Below, piece by piece: positions 27,268-35,635 of a stretch of 64,000 bases of DNA. The stretch comes from RHKX01 sp963820055 (lineage in GTDB: Bacteria; Actinomycetota; Thermoleophilia; Solirubrobacterales; 70-9). The translations under genes and the position numbers were made by a program. The DNA is taken from positions 248,001 through 312,000 of the forward strand of contig CAWFYJ010000001.1 in NCBI GenBank assembly GCA_963820055.1, given 5' to 3'. The notes beneath the pieces were generated by a model. That model was not told the DNA's origin. It saw nothing but the letters and a program-made list of their open reading frames with translations, and ran no database searches. How positions within the stretch are numbered: the first letter of the stretch is position 1; the number at the start of each line of letters is the position of its first letter.

Positions 27268-27908
27268 TGGGGGTCGCGCGCCGCGCATACGACGCGACCT
27301 GGGGGCGCCTGTTCGCCGCCGTCTACGAGCGGGCGCTCGCCGAGAGCGAGGAGGCCGGGATGCGGGACCGGCGGCGAGGGCTGATCGCCGCCGCGAGCGG
27401 CCGGACCGTCGAGATCGGGGCCGGAACCGGCCTCAACTTCGACCACTACCGGGAGGCCGTCGAGGAGCTGATCCTGACCGAGCCGTTTCCGCCGATGGCC
27501 CGGCGCCTCCGCGAGCGGGCCGGCGACCGGGCCACGGTGATCGAGGCGCCCGCCGACCACCTGCCGATCCCGGACAACTCGGTCGACACGATCGTCTGCA
27601 CGCTCGTCCTCTGCACGGTCGACGACGTCCCCGCCACCCTCGCCGAGCTCGGTCGCATCCTCCGCCCCGGCGGGCGGCTGCTGTTCGCCGAGCATGTGCG
27701 CTCCGAGGACCCCGATCTCGCCCGCTGGCAGGACCGCCTCGAGAAGCCCTGGAAGTTCGTCGGCCACGGTTGTCGCTGCAACCGCGACACCCTGGCGGCG
27801 ATCGCCGCCTCGCCGCTCGTCGTCGAGGCGGTCGAGCACGACCGGCTTCCGAAGGCCGCTCCGATCGTCCGGCCGCTCGTCGTCGGCGCTGCCGTGAAGC
27901 CGGCCTGA
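27267..27908 (+). CDS. SAM-dependent methyltransferase (Methyltransf_11 type)
   Basis: 213 residues. SAM-binding motif I is TVEIGAGTGLNFDHY (about 47-61), motif II is VDTIVCTLVLCTVDD and motif III is ILRPGGRLLFAEHV. GHGCRCNRDT near residue 165 is reminiscent of METTL7-like small-molecule methyltransferases. The substrate is unknown, perhaps a lipid or sugar acted on by the two coupled genes upstream. ATG 27267 overlaps the preceding stop by one base. Confidence 0.85.
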   Translation: MGVARRAYDATWGRLFAAVYERALAESEEAGMRDRRRGLIAAASGRTVEIGAGTGLNFDHYREAVEELILTEPFPPMARRLRERAGDRATVIEAPADHLPIPDNSVDTIVCTLVLCTVDDVPATLAELGRILRPGGRLLFAEHVRSEDPDLARWQDRLEKPWKFVGHGCRCNRDTLAAIAASPLVVEAVEHDRLPKAAPIVRPLVVGAAVKPA

Positions 27909-28001
27909 CGGCCATCGCGGCCCGGCCGGGTTGCAGCGAATCCGCGGACGTGAGAGAAATGGACGAACGGGATCATCGACCGCTACCTCGAGGAGAAGAC
28001 C

Positions 28002-28283
28002 TTGGCTCATTTCATCCTGCTCACCAAGCTCACCAGCGACGGTGTCAAGACGATCAAGAACAACCCCGACCGGATCGCCGAGGTGAACCACGAGATGGAG
28101 CAGATCGGCCTCAAGGTCCACCACCAGTGGGCGACGCTCGGTCGTTACGACTTCATCAGCGTCGTCGAGGCCGACAGTGCCGAGGCGATGGCGAAGGCGT
28201 CGCTCGAGCTCGGGTCGCGCGGCACGACCGTCAACGAGACCCTCGGAGCGATCCCGAGCGAAGACTTCGCCGGATCGCTTTGA
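28002..28283 (+). CDS. GYD-domain protein
   Basis: 93 residues from a TTG with AGGAG 7 bases upstream. The whole protein is a GYD domain: FILLTKLTSDGVKTIKNNPDR at the start, then VHHQWATLGRYDFISVVEADS with the family-defining G-R/Y-D triplet. It is a ferredoxin-like alpha/beta fold of unknown function, often found alone. It lies 34 bases before purD and may share its transcript. Confidence 0.88.
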   Translation: MAHFILLTKLTSDGVKTIKNNPDRIAEVNHEMEQIGLKVHHQWATLGRYDFISVVEADSAEAMAKASLELGSRGTTVNETLGAIPSEDFAGSL

Positions 28284-28317
28284 GCGACGGCTCGGAGACC
28301 CGGCGCCGGGTGAGCAG

Positions 28318-29586
28318 ATGAAGGTCCTCGTCGTCGGCGGCGGCGGGCGCGAGCACGCGATCGTCCGCTCGCTCGGCCGCTCGGCGCACGATCCGGAGAT
28401 CTTCTGCACGCCGGGCAACGCCGGGATCGCCGCCGACGCGGAGATAGTCGCGGCCCCCGACGGCGTCGTCGCCGCCGCGACCGCGATCGGGGCGGACCTG
28501 GTCGTCGTCGGGCCGGAGGTGCCGCTCGTAGACGGACTCACCGACGAGCTCGAGCAGGCCGGGATCGCGGCCTTCGGGCCGAGCGCGGCGGCGGCTCGGC
28601 TCGAGGGCTCGAAGCTCTATGCCAAGGAGGCGATGCGGGAGGCGGGCGTCCCGACCGCCGAGCACGCGCTGGCGGTCTCCCGCGAGGAGGCGCTCGCCCA
28701 CCTCGCCGGCTGCGCCTACCCGGTCGTCCTCAAGGCCGACGGTCTCGCGGCCGGTAAGGGCGTGATCATCGCCGCCGACGAGGCCGAGGCGAGCGCGGCC
28801 ATCGAGGCGTTCTTCACCGAGCAGCGATTCGGCGCCACTCAGGTCCTGATCGAGGAGTTCCTCGTCGGCGAGGAGCTCTCGATGCTGGCGCTCTGCGACG
28901 GCACGAACGTCGTCCCGCTCGCGCCCGCTCAGGACTACAAGCGGATCTTCGACGGCGACGTGGGACCGAACACGGGCGGGATGGGCAGCTACTCGCCCGT
29001 CCCCGGCATCGACGGCGACGTCGTCGCCCGCACGGTCGCCGAGGTCCACGAGCCGATCGTCCGGTTGATGGCGGAGCGGGGCATTCCCTTCCACGGCGTG
29101 CTCTACGCCGGGCTGATGCTGACCGCCGACGGGCCGAAGGTGCTCGAGTTCAACGTTCGCCTCGGCGACCCCGAGACGCAGGCGGTGCTGCCGCGTCTGC
29201 GCTCCGACCTCGTCGACCTCTGCCGCGCCTCTCGCGAGCCCGGCGGCCTCGCCGGCGTCGTGGCGGATTTCACGCCCGACTGGGCCGTAACGGTGGTCCT
29301 CGCATCGCGCGGTTACCCGGAGAGCTCGTCGAAGGGCGACATCATCGACGGCGTCGCCGAGGCCGAGGCGACCGGCGCCGAGGTGACACACGCCGGGACG
29401 GCGATCGCCGACGGCGAGCTCGTCACCGCCGGCGGGCGGGTCCTCAACGTGACCGCGCTCGGTGCCGACGCCGCGACCGCGCGGGAGCGTGCATACGATG
29501 CGGCCGAGCTGATCACATTCGGCGGCAGGCAGATCCGGACGGACATCGCCGCCAGAGCCGTCGAGCGAACAACCCAGGAGGCCTGA
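28318..29586 (+). CDS. purD: Phosphoribosylamine-glycine ligase
   Basis: 422 residues. Purine step 2: joins glycine to phosphoribosylamine with ATP. MKVLVVGGGGREHAI is the usual N-terminus. ATP-grasp motifs are VLKADGLAAGKGVIIA and LEFNVRLGDPETQAVLPRL, and GPNTGGMGSYSPVP is the PurD signature. Start at ATG 28318 (GTGAGCAG upstream). Its TGA overlaps the ATG of purE by one base, and purE overlaps purB, so D-E-B are one coupled unit. Confidence 0.97.
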   Translation: MKVLVVGGGGREHAIVRSLGRSAHDPEIFCTPGNAGIAADAEIVAAPDGVVAAATAIGADLVVVGPEVPLVDGLTDELEQAGIAAFGPSAAAARLEGSKLYAKEAMREAGVPTAEHALAVSREEALAHLAGCAYPVVLKADGLAAGKGVIIAADEAEASAAIEAFFTEQRFGATQVLIEEFLVGEELSMLALCDGTNVVPLAPAQDYKRIFDGDVGPNTGGMGSYSPVPGIDGDVVARTVAEVHEPIVRLMAERGIPFHGVLYAGLMLTADGPKVLEFNVRLGDPETQAVLPRLRSDLVDLCRASREPGGLAGVVADFTPDWAVTVVLASRGYPESSSKGDIIDGVAEAEATGAEVTHAGTAIADGELVTAGGRVLNVTALGADAATARERAYDAAELITFGGRQIRTDIAARAVERTTQEA

Positions 29587-30095
29587 TGACCGAAGCGGAG
29601 TCGACCCCCGCGCCCACCCCGGCGAGCGGAACCGACGTGCCCGAGCCCGTAGCCATGCCCGACGTCGAGACCGCCTTCGAGGAGATCGAAGTCGACTCGC
29701 CGCTGGTCGGGATCATCATGGGATCGGCGAATGACAAGCCGAAGATGCAGCCCGCCGGCAAGGCCCTCGAGGAGGCCGGCATCCGTTACGAGGTCCGGGT
29801 GATGAGCGCCCACCGCAACCCCGACATGGTCGCCGAGTACTGCAAGGCGGCCCAGATGCGCGGGTTGAAGGCGATCATCGCCGGAGCCGGCATGAGCGCC
29901 GCTCTGCCCGGCGTCGCCGCCGCCCACACGAGCCTCCCGGTGATCGGCGTCCCGGTCTCGGGCAAGAACTTCGGCGGGATGGACTCGCTGCTGTCGGTCG
30001 CGCAGATGCCTCCCGGAGTGCCGGTGGCCTGCATGGCCGTCGACGGAGCCAAGAACGCCGGGCTCTACGCGGCGCGGATCATCGGGCTTCTTTGA
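29586..30095 (+). CDS. purE: N5-carboxyaminoimidazole ribonucleotide mutase, variant sequence
   Basis: 169 residues; the first 38 are an acidic Pro/Glu/Thr extension not found in most PurE. The core has VGIIMGSANDKPKMQPAG, VMSAHRNPDMV, IIAGAGMSAALPGVAAA, PVIGVPVSGKNFGGMDSLLSVAQMPPGVPVA and GAKNAGLYAARI. The common class I forms are GSxSDxxxM, SAHRTPD and GAGGAAHLPG. Here Ser-Asp becomes Asn-Asp and the His of AHLPG is replaced by Ala. The SAHR active-site His is kept, so it is probably active. Moves the carboxyl from N5 to C4 of the imidazole, or uses CO2 directly. purK is not in the window. Confidence 0.92.
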   Translation: MTEAESTPAPTPASGTDVPEPVAMPDVETAFEEIEVDSPLVGIIMGSANDKPKMQPAGKALEEAGIRYEVRVMSAHRNPDMVAEYCKAAQMRGLKAIIAGAGMSAALPGVAAAHTSLPVIGVPVSGKNFGGMDSLLSVAQMPPGVPVACMAVDGAKNAGLYAARIIGLL

Positions 30096-31384
30096 TCCCG
30101 CGCTACACCCGCGAGGAGATCGGCGCCGTCTGGACCCAGCGGCGCAAGATGAAGGGCTGGCTCGAGGTCGAGCTGGCCGTCACCGAGGCCCTCGCCGACG
30201 CGGGTGTGGTTCCCGCCGATGACGCCGCCGCCTGCCGCGAGCGGGCGGCGTTCACGGTCGAGGAGGTCGAGGAACGCGAGCGGACGACGAACCACGATGT
30301 CGCCGCCTTCGTCGACGTCGTCTCCGCCTCGATCGGCGACGAGGGACGCTGGATCCATTACGGCCTGACGTCCTCCGACGTCCTCGACACCGCCCTGGCG
30401 ACGCAGATCCGCGCCGCCGGGGAGATCGTCACCGCCGGGGCCGTCGCCTATCGGGACGCCCTGATCGAGCGCGCCGTCGAGCATCGCGACACGGTCTGCG
30501 TCGGCCGCACACACGGCATCCACGCCGAGCCGACCAGCTTCGGACTCCGCCTCGCCGGCTTCGCCTTCGAAGCCGACCGCAACGTCTCCCGCCTCGAGCG
30601 CGCCTTCACCGGCGCGGTCTACGGGAAGCTCTCCGGCGCCGTCGGCACCTACGCCTCCCTGCCCCCCACCGTCGAAGCGGCGGTCATGGAGCGGCTCGGC
30701 CTCGGGGTCGAGGACGCCTCCACGCAGATCGTCCCCCGCGACCGCCACGCCGACCTGCTCTCCGCGATCGCCATCGCCGGCGCCGGCCTCGAGCGCTTCG
30801 CCACCGAGATCAGAAACCTCCAGCGGACCGAGGTCCGCGAGGTCGAGGAGCCGTTCGGCAAGGGCCAGAAGGGCTCCTCCGCCATGCCCCACAAGCGCAA
30901 CCCGATCACCACCGAGCGGATCACCGGCCTCGCCCGGGTCCTGCGCGGCTACGCCCAGGCCGGCCTCGAGAACGTCGCCCTCTGGCACGAGCGCGACATC
31001 TCCCACTCCGGCGCCGAGCGGGTCATCCTCCCCGACGCCACCATCGGCCTCGACTACATGCAACACCTCGCCACCCGCGTCGCCTCCGGCATGACCGTCC
31101 ACACCGATCGGATGCGCGAGAACCTCGAGCTCACCCACGGCGCCATCTACAGCCAGCGCGCCCTCACCGCCCTCATCGACGCCGGCCTCGTCCGCGACGA
31201 CGCCTACCGCCTCGTCCAGGAGAACGCCCAGCGCGCGTGGGACACCCGCACGCCCTTCCGCGACCTCCTCACCGAGGCGCTCGAAGGCACCGACCGCGAG
31301 ATCGACCTCGACGCCGTCTTCGACCCGAGCACCTACCTCACGCACGCCGGCGAGGTCTTCGACCGGCTCGACGCGCTGAGATAG
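30092..31384 (+). CDS. purB: Adenylosuccinate lyase
   Basis: 430 residues from TTG 30092 inside the end of purE (TTGA). Cleaves SAICAR to AICAR and adenylosuccinate to AMP. The fumarase/aspartase-superfamily signature GQKGSSAMPHKRNPITTERI (about residues 264-283) holds the mobile catalytic Ser loop. HYGLTSSDVLDTAL and GRTHGIHAEPTSFG with the catalytic His are the other two conserved regions. The C-terminal 100 residues have low-diversity, C-ending codons. The stop codon lies at the left edge of a dispersed repeat. Confidence 0.97.
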   Translation: MIPRYTREEIGAVWTQRRKMKGWLEVELAVTEALADAGVVPADDAAACRERAAFTVEEVEERERTTNHDVAAFVDVVSASIGDEGRWIHYGLTSSDVLDTALATQIRAAGEIVTAGAVAYRDALIERAVEHRDTVCVGRTHGIHAEPTSFGLRLAGFAFEADRNVSRLERAFTGAVYGKLSGAVGTYASLPPTVEAAVMERLGLGVEDASTQIVPRDRHADLLSAIAIAGAGLERFATEIRNLQRTEVREVEEPFGKGQKGSSAMPHKRNPITTERITGLARVLRGYAQAGLENVALWHERDISHSGAERVILPDATIGLDYMQHLATRVASGMTVHTDRMRENLELTHGAIYSQRALTALIDAGLVRDDAYRLVQENAQRAWDTRTPFRDLLTEALEGTDREIDLDAVFDPSTYLTHAGEVFDRLDALR

Positions 31385-31596
31385 ATCACTCCGACCGAAT
31401 GCTCCGCTGACGCGTCCGCTTCGGTCGGTCGGCGCGGTGGGACTGGACGGGAAGACATATGTGTTGACCCCAGCCGGGGGTGGCGATCCCACTGGGGCGG
31501 ATTGTGCGTCCTATAGACACCAAATCCGCCCCAGTGGCCGGAAGACCTCCGCCCCGGTCCCCCTCACCGCCCAACCCCTCGGCCCAACAGCCCGCC
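31383..31596. repeat. Dispersed hairpin repeat, apparently fullest copy
   Basis: Modules in order: left end AGATCACTCCGACC (31383-31396, also at 41061 and 43958 with one or two changes); hairpin 1, CCGACCGAA (31391-31399) with TTCGGTCGG (31420-31428) and a 20-base loop; box GGGAAGACATATGTG (31449-31463, identical at 44023-44037); box CCAGCCGGGGGTGG (31470-31483, identical at 9643); hairpin 2 (31489-31537); tail block (31547-31596, related to 9781-9834). Hairpin 1 differs from its copy at 43966-44002 by a paired A-T to G-C change, so pairing has been kept. It abuts the purB stop. No gene is seen in it. Confidence 0.75.
31489..31537. terminator. Perfect 15-bp hairpin between convergent purB and amine-oxidase genes
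   Basis: CCACTGGGGCGGATT (31489-31503) pairs perfectly with AATCCGCCCCAGTGG (31523-31537). Inside the 19-base loop GTC and GAC can add three more pairs around CTATA. It lies between two convergent genes, where a two-way terminator is expected; the stem ends in AAT/ATT on both strands. It is also the second hairpin of the dispersed repeat, so the repeat may have been kept here as a terminator. Confidence 0.55.
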
Positions 31597-31644
31597 GATC
31601 CCCTCGGCCCGACAGCCCGCCGGGCCGCCCCGGGGCGCCCCCCC

Positions 31645-33144
31645 CTACAACTCCGCCAGCACCTCGGCGGCGGCTCGCTCGCCGGAGCGGATCGCTCCGT
31701 CCATGTAGCCGTTCCAGTAGGTCGAGGTCTCGGTGCCGGCCCAGTGGATCCGGCCGACCGGCTCGCGGATCGCGTGCCCGTAGGTGGTCATCAGGCCGGG
31801 TGGGTAGATCCCGACTGGGCCGCCGCGGCTCCAGCGCTCCTCCGGCCACTCGGTGTAGAAGAACTCGGTCGGCTTCAGCGCCTCGGGGCCGAGCAGGTCG
31901 GCGAGCTCGTTGAGCACCGTCCGGCGCCGTGCGGCCCGCCCGAGCTCGGCGAAGGCCCGTGAGCTATCGCCGCCGACGAATCCGAACACGACACCCGGCC
32001 TGCCGTTCTCGGGGCTGTCGTCGAAGGTCGCGTTGACGAGGCCGTCGGTTGAGAGGGTCGAGCCGTTAAGTCCCTGCTCGCGCCAGAAGGGCGTCCGGTA
32101 AGCGGCGGCCACCTTCGTGAGCGCGCCCTGGGCGAGCCGCTGGGTGAGCGCGTCGCGGGCCGACGGCATCGCCGGGTGGTAATCGATCCGGCCGGCGAGG
32201 ACCGGCGGGACGGCGACGATCGCCCGCTTCGCGTTGACGACGGCCCGGTCGCTGACGACGCGGACGCGGCCGCGTCTCTGGATGATCCGGCGGACGGGCG
32301 AGCGCTTGACGATCCGGTGCTTGCCGAGCTTTGCGGCCATCGCCTTGCCGAGCACCTGCGAGCCGCCCTCGATCCGCTGCTCCTGGGCTCCGCCGCGGGT
32401 GTTGAAGTTGCGCTCGAAGGTCCCCGCGTTGGCCTCGTTCCCGGAAGCGGCGATGTAATAGAGGACGTAGAGCAGGGAAAGCTCGCTCGGCTCGGCTCCG
32501 AAGATCGGCCGGGTCGCCGCCGGGACGAGCCGGCGGAAGCGCTCGGTCAGCGAGTTGGCCTCGACGTAGGCGGCAAGCGTCTGGCCGTCGAGGTCGGCGG
32601 CGTTCGGCGCGGTCCAGGGCCGGTCGACCGGAACCGAAGTCGACATTTGGTCGAGGTTGGCGACGAGCGTGATCAGCTCGGGGAGGATCAGCGGGTCCGG
32701 GGGTGCGCTGCCGGTGATCCCGGTGTCGCTGAACTCCTGCCGCTGGCCACCGTTGACATAGACGTTCGAGCCCTCGTCGTAGGTCGGGTAGGTGCCGATC
32801 CCGAAGCGGTCCAGCGCGGCTAGCACCCGGTCCTGCGTCGGGCCGACGAACGTCCCGCCCCGTTCGGAGAACTCGCCACTCTTCAGCCGATGGCCGGCGA
32901 CCCTCCCGCCGACGCGCGAACGCGCCTCGAGGACGACGACCGAACGACCGGCGCGTTTGACGTCCAGCGCGGCGCTGAGGCCGGCGAAGCCACCCCCGAC
33001 CACGACGACGTCGGCCTCGATTCGCCGCCGCTTGCCGCCCGGTTTCGCGGATGCCTTCGCGCCCGCGGCACCCGGCAGCGCCAGGCCCGCCCCGGCCGCA
33101 GCCCCCGCCCCGATGACGGATCTCCTCGAGACCCGGCGGCTCAC
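31645..33144 (-). CDS. Tat-exported flavin amine oxidase
   Basis: 499 residues from GTG 33144. The N-terminus VSRRVSRRSVIGAGAAAGAGLALPGAAGA is a twin-arginine signal (RRSVIG). The FAD motif is DVVVVGGGFAGLSAALDVKRAG (about 41-62), then LEARSRVGGRVAGHRL and SERGGTFVGPTQDRVLA; the C-terminal FAD block is GRIHWAGTETSTYWNGYMDGAIRSGERAA. This is the monoamine oxidase / polyamine oxidase fold, folded with FAD before export, which fits Tat. The substrate is unknown. The start overlaps the stop of the deacetylase gene (GTGA), so it is last in a three-gene exported-protein operon. Confidence 0.9.
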   Translation of the reverse strand: MSRRVSRRSVIGAGAAAGAGLALPGAAGAKASAKPGGKRRRIEADVVVVGGGFAGLSAALDVKRAGRSVVVLEARSRVGGRVAGHRLKSGEFSERGGTFVGPTQDRVLAALDRFGIGTYPTYDEGSNVYVNGGQRQEFSDTGITGSAPPDPLILPELITLVANLDQMSTSVPVDRPWTAPNAADLDGQTLAAYVEANSLTERFRRLVPAATRPIFGAEPSELSLLYVLYYIAASGNEANAGTFERNFNTRGGAQEQRIEGGSQVLGKAMAAKLGKHRIVKRSPVRRIIQRRGRVRVVSDRAVVNAKRAIVAVPPVLAGRIDYHPAMPSARDALTQRLAQGALTKVAAAYRTPFWREQGLNGSTLSTDGLVNATFDDSPENGRPGVVFGFVGGDSSRAFAELGRAARRRTVLNELADLLGPEALKPTEFFYTEWPEERWSRGGPVGIYPPGLMTTYGHAIREPVGRIHWAGTETSTYWNGYMDGAIRSGERAAAEVLAEL

Positions 33145-34415
33145 GGGCCCGAGCGGGGCACCGGAAACGCGGGCTTGCGCGCAGGCGGGTTCCAGACCCG
33201 GTGATGCCCCTTGTCCTCCTCGAGGATGTAATGCCCGCCCAGCAATTGCGTCAACGTCTTCAACTCGTAGCCCCGCGACTCGTAGTGATGAATGATGCCG
33301 GGAAGCGCGGCGACCGTCTCCCCCCGCGGCCCGCCGCCATCGTGCATAAGGACGATCGACCCCGGGCCGCCCGACGTCGCGACCGAATAGATCGAGCCGC
33401 TGCCCGGCGTCGTCCAGTCGCGGGTGTCGACGTCCCAGATCACACTGACCATGTGGAGCGCCGAAGCGGCGGCGGCGGTCGACGACGGCAGATAGCCGCC
33501 GGGCGGCCGGAACATGCACGGCCGGAATCCGGTTGCGTGCTCGATCACGTCGCTCGTCTGGCGGAGGTCGGACTGCCCCGGCCCCGACGCGTGACGCCAG
33601 GAGTGGTTGCCGATCTCGTTGCCGTGGGCGAGGATTTTGCGGTCGAGGCCCGCGTATGCCGGGACCTGCTCGCCGATCTGGAAGAACGTCGCGTGGACGT
33701 GGTTGTGGTCGAGGATCCGCAGGACGTCGTCCGTGTAGGTGCTCGGCCCGTCGTCGAACGTCAAGGCGACCCACTTGCGATGGGTCGGGCCATGGGTAAC
33801 GGTCCCGTGCCCGACTCCGGTGCAGCCGACGCGGCGAACCGGGTTGATCTGCGTCGAGACGCTCCCATTCGCAGGCGCCCTGTCCCTGCAGACCGTCTCA
33901 CCGCGCCCGTCGCCGGGGACGCAGGCCGGGCCGTACCAGCTGCTCGCGGCCGAGAAGTTCAGCGTGCCGGGTTCGATCCCGAGCGAGTCGAGCGCGAACT
34001 CGAGGACGAGGCCGCGCTTCGACCGCTCGATCCGGGCGGTCACCGAGCCCTTGCCGCGGACGGAGTGCTTGCCCACGATCGACACGCCTACGGCGATCCG
34101 GCCGTCCTTCGTGCCTCCGGCCGGGCAGAGGAGGCGGCGGCCGATCGACTGGGCGGCGAGGTTGAAGCAGAGGTACCGCTCGGCCTTGCGGCCGGTGAAG
34201 GCGGGATGCGGGCGCAGCTCCTGCAGGCGCGGAAGCGGGCTGCTGACGCCGACCCGCGCCTTCAGCTTCGCCCCGTCCTGTCCGACCTTAACCTTGACGA
34301 GATCGAGGGGACCCGGGGTGTCGGCGGGGTCGCGGCCGGTCTCCGCCGCGGCGAACGCCGGCAGCAGGAGCAGCAGCGCCAGCGCGGCCCCCGCTGCGCG
34401 GATCACCACCTTCAT
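33141..34415 (-). CDS. Secreted polysaccharide deacetylase (NodB / CE4)
   Basis: 424 residues. Signal peptide 1-24 (MKVVIRAAGAALALLLLLPAFAAA). Residues 25 to about 215 form a domain I do not recognise, with four cysteines (LCFNLAA, LLCPAGG, ACVPGDG, TVCRDR). NodB domain about 225-400: motif 1 VALTFDDGPSTYTD with the catalytic and metal Asp; motif 2 GNEIGNHSWRHAS with H-x3-H; motif 3 FRPPGGYLPSS; motif 5 IVLMHDGG. It removes acetyl groups from a wall polysaccharide or peptidoglycan outside the cell. Starts inside the stop of the previous gene (ATGA). Confidence 0.92.
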   Translation of the reverse strand: MKVVIRAAGAALALLLLLPAFAAAETGRDPADTPGPLDLVKVKVGQDGAKLKARVGVSSPLPRLQELRPHPAFTGRKAERYLCFNLAAQSIGRRLLCPAGGTKDGRIAVGVSIVGKHSVRGKGSVTARIERSKRGLVLEFALDSLGIEPGTLNFSAASSWYGPACVPGDGRGETVCRDRAPANGSVSTQINPVRRVGCTGVGHGTVTHGPTHRKWVALTFDDGPSTYTDDVLRILDHNHVHATFFQIGEQVPAYAGLDRKILAHGNEIGNHSWRHASGPGQSDLRQTSDVIEHATGFRPCMFRPPGGYLPSSTAAAASALHMVSVIWDVDTRDWTTPGSGSIYSVATSGGPGSIVLMHDGGGPRGETVAALPGIIHHYESRGYELKTLTQLLGGHYILEEDKGHHRVWNPPARKPAFPVPRSGP

Positions 34416-35590
34416 CGCCGCTCCTCCGGCGGCGGGATCTCGGCGGCGACGGGCGGCAGCGATGCTGTCGCGGGAGCCGCGGGCCGCGCCCGGCGCGCAC
34501 CCGCCGGGTTGCCGCGACGGGCCCAGCGGACACGCTCGGGCTCGACGGTGAGGAGCAACGGCCAGGTCGCGTCGTCGACGGCGCCGGTCGCGGGCAGATC
34601 GCGGTGGCGCTGGAACTTTCGCACCGCCCGCTCGGTCTTGGCGCCGAACTTCCCGTTCACCGGCGCGTCGAGGCCCGCCCCCCGCAGGAGCTCTTGCGCC
34701 CAGACGACGAGGTCGCCGCGAGCGCCGTCGGCGAGCGTCGCGTACTCGCGGCGGGGGCGAGGGCCCGGCGGGTCGCCGCCGAGCTTGCCGGTCAGCCGCG
34801 GCCACATCTTCTTGTGCGTCTCCTGCCAGGACCACCAGCTGACCCCGGTCGATCCGTAGGCGCCGGCGAGCCGCCGAAAGTCGAGGATCTGGCCCTTCGG
34901 CGGGTTCATGTAGGTCTGGCCGACCGGGAAGATCCGCCGGTCGTAGGGGTTGTTGAAGGCGTAGGTGTGCCGAAACGCGGCGGCGATCGGGTCGCCGATC
35001 GCGTACCAGTAGAGCTGCGGCAGGTTGGCGTCCGCGCCGCCGGGCCCGAGGAACACCGAGTACGGGAGGGCCGGGTGGTAGTCGACATAGGGGAAGCTGC
35101 TCAGGGCGAGCGGGAAGTCGTCGCCGATCCGGCGGCGGAGGCTGCGGATGTAGGTGTCGGCGGCCGCGTAGCGACCTTCGTAGTCGCTCTCGGCGTCGAT
35201 GATCAGGCAGTCCGCACCGGCGGCGACCGCCGCGGCGCCGACCTTCGCCTCCCGCTTCGGATCGCTGCCGTAGACGAACTGCCAGGCGCAGACGTCGAGG
35301 CCGTGGGCGTGCGCGGCGCGGACGAGCCCGCCGTCGAACTGGCTCCAGTAGTTCCCTGCATCGCCGCTCTTGACGTAGACGGCATCGAGACCGCGCCGAT
35401 CCGCCTTGCGGGCCATCGCCTCGGCGCTGCCTCCGGAGGCGCTCACGTACCAGACCCAGCTCGCGTTCCCACGGAACGGGCTGGCGGCACCCGCGGGCGC
35501 AGGGACGAGCACCGACGCGAGGGCGACGAGCGTGAGCGCCGTCGCCGCGATCCCCGATCCCCGCCGCGGCGTTTGTCTCGATCCGGGCAT
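34412..35590 (-). CDS. Secreted glycoside-hydrolase-like barrel with C-terminal peptidoglycan-binding domain
   Basis: 392 residues. Signal peptide about 1-36 (ends VPAPAGAASP). Residues 40 to about 270 look like a TIM barrel related to GH25-like or DUF4015 proteins: GLDAVYVKSGDAGNYWSQF, DVCAWQFVYGSD, ADCLIIDAESDYEG (likely catalytic acidic pair at a strand end), LPQLYWYAIGD and GVSWWSWQETH. Residues about 290-350 are a PG_binding_1 repeat (LADGARGDLVVWAQELLRGAG, NGKFGAKTERAVRKFQ). The tail is Pro/Ala/Arg-rich. Likely remodels the cell wall. First gene of the three-gene secreted set. Confidence 0.82.
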   Translation of the reverse strand: MPGSRQTPRRGSGIAATALTLVALASVLVPAPAGAASPFRGNASWVWYVSASGGSAEAMARKADRRGLDAVYVKSGDAGNYWSQFDGGLVRAAHAHGLDVCAWQFVYGSDPKREAKVGAAAVAAGADCLIIDAESDYEGRYAAADTYIRSLRRRIGDDFPLALSSFPYVDYHPALPYSVFLGPGGADANLPQLYWYAIGDPIAAAFRHTYAFNNPYDRRIFPVGQTYMNPPKGQILDFRRLAGAYGSTGVSWWSWQETHKKMWPRLTGKLGGDPPGPRPRREYATLADGARGDLVVWAQELLRGAGLDAPVNGKFGAKTERAVRKFQRHRDLPATGAVDDATWPLLLTVEPERVRWARRGNPAGARRARPAAPATASLPPVAAEIPPPEERR

Positions 35591-35635
35591 CCGCCGGATC
35601 AGGATAGTCCCGGCTCCGCCCGCCGGGGACGGTTG

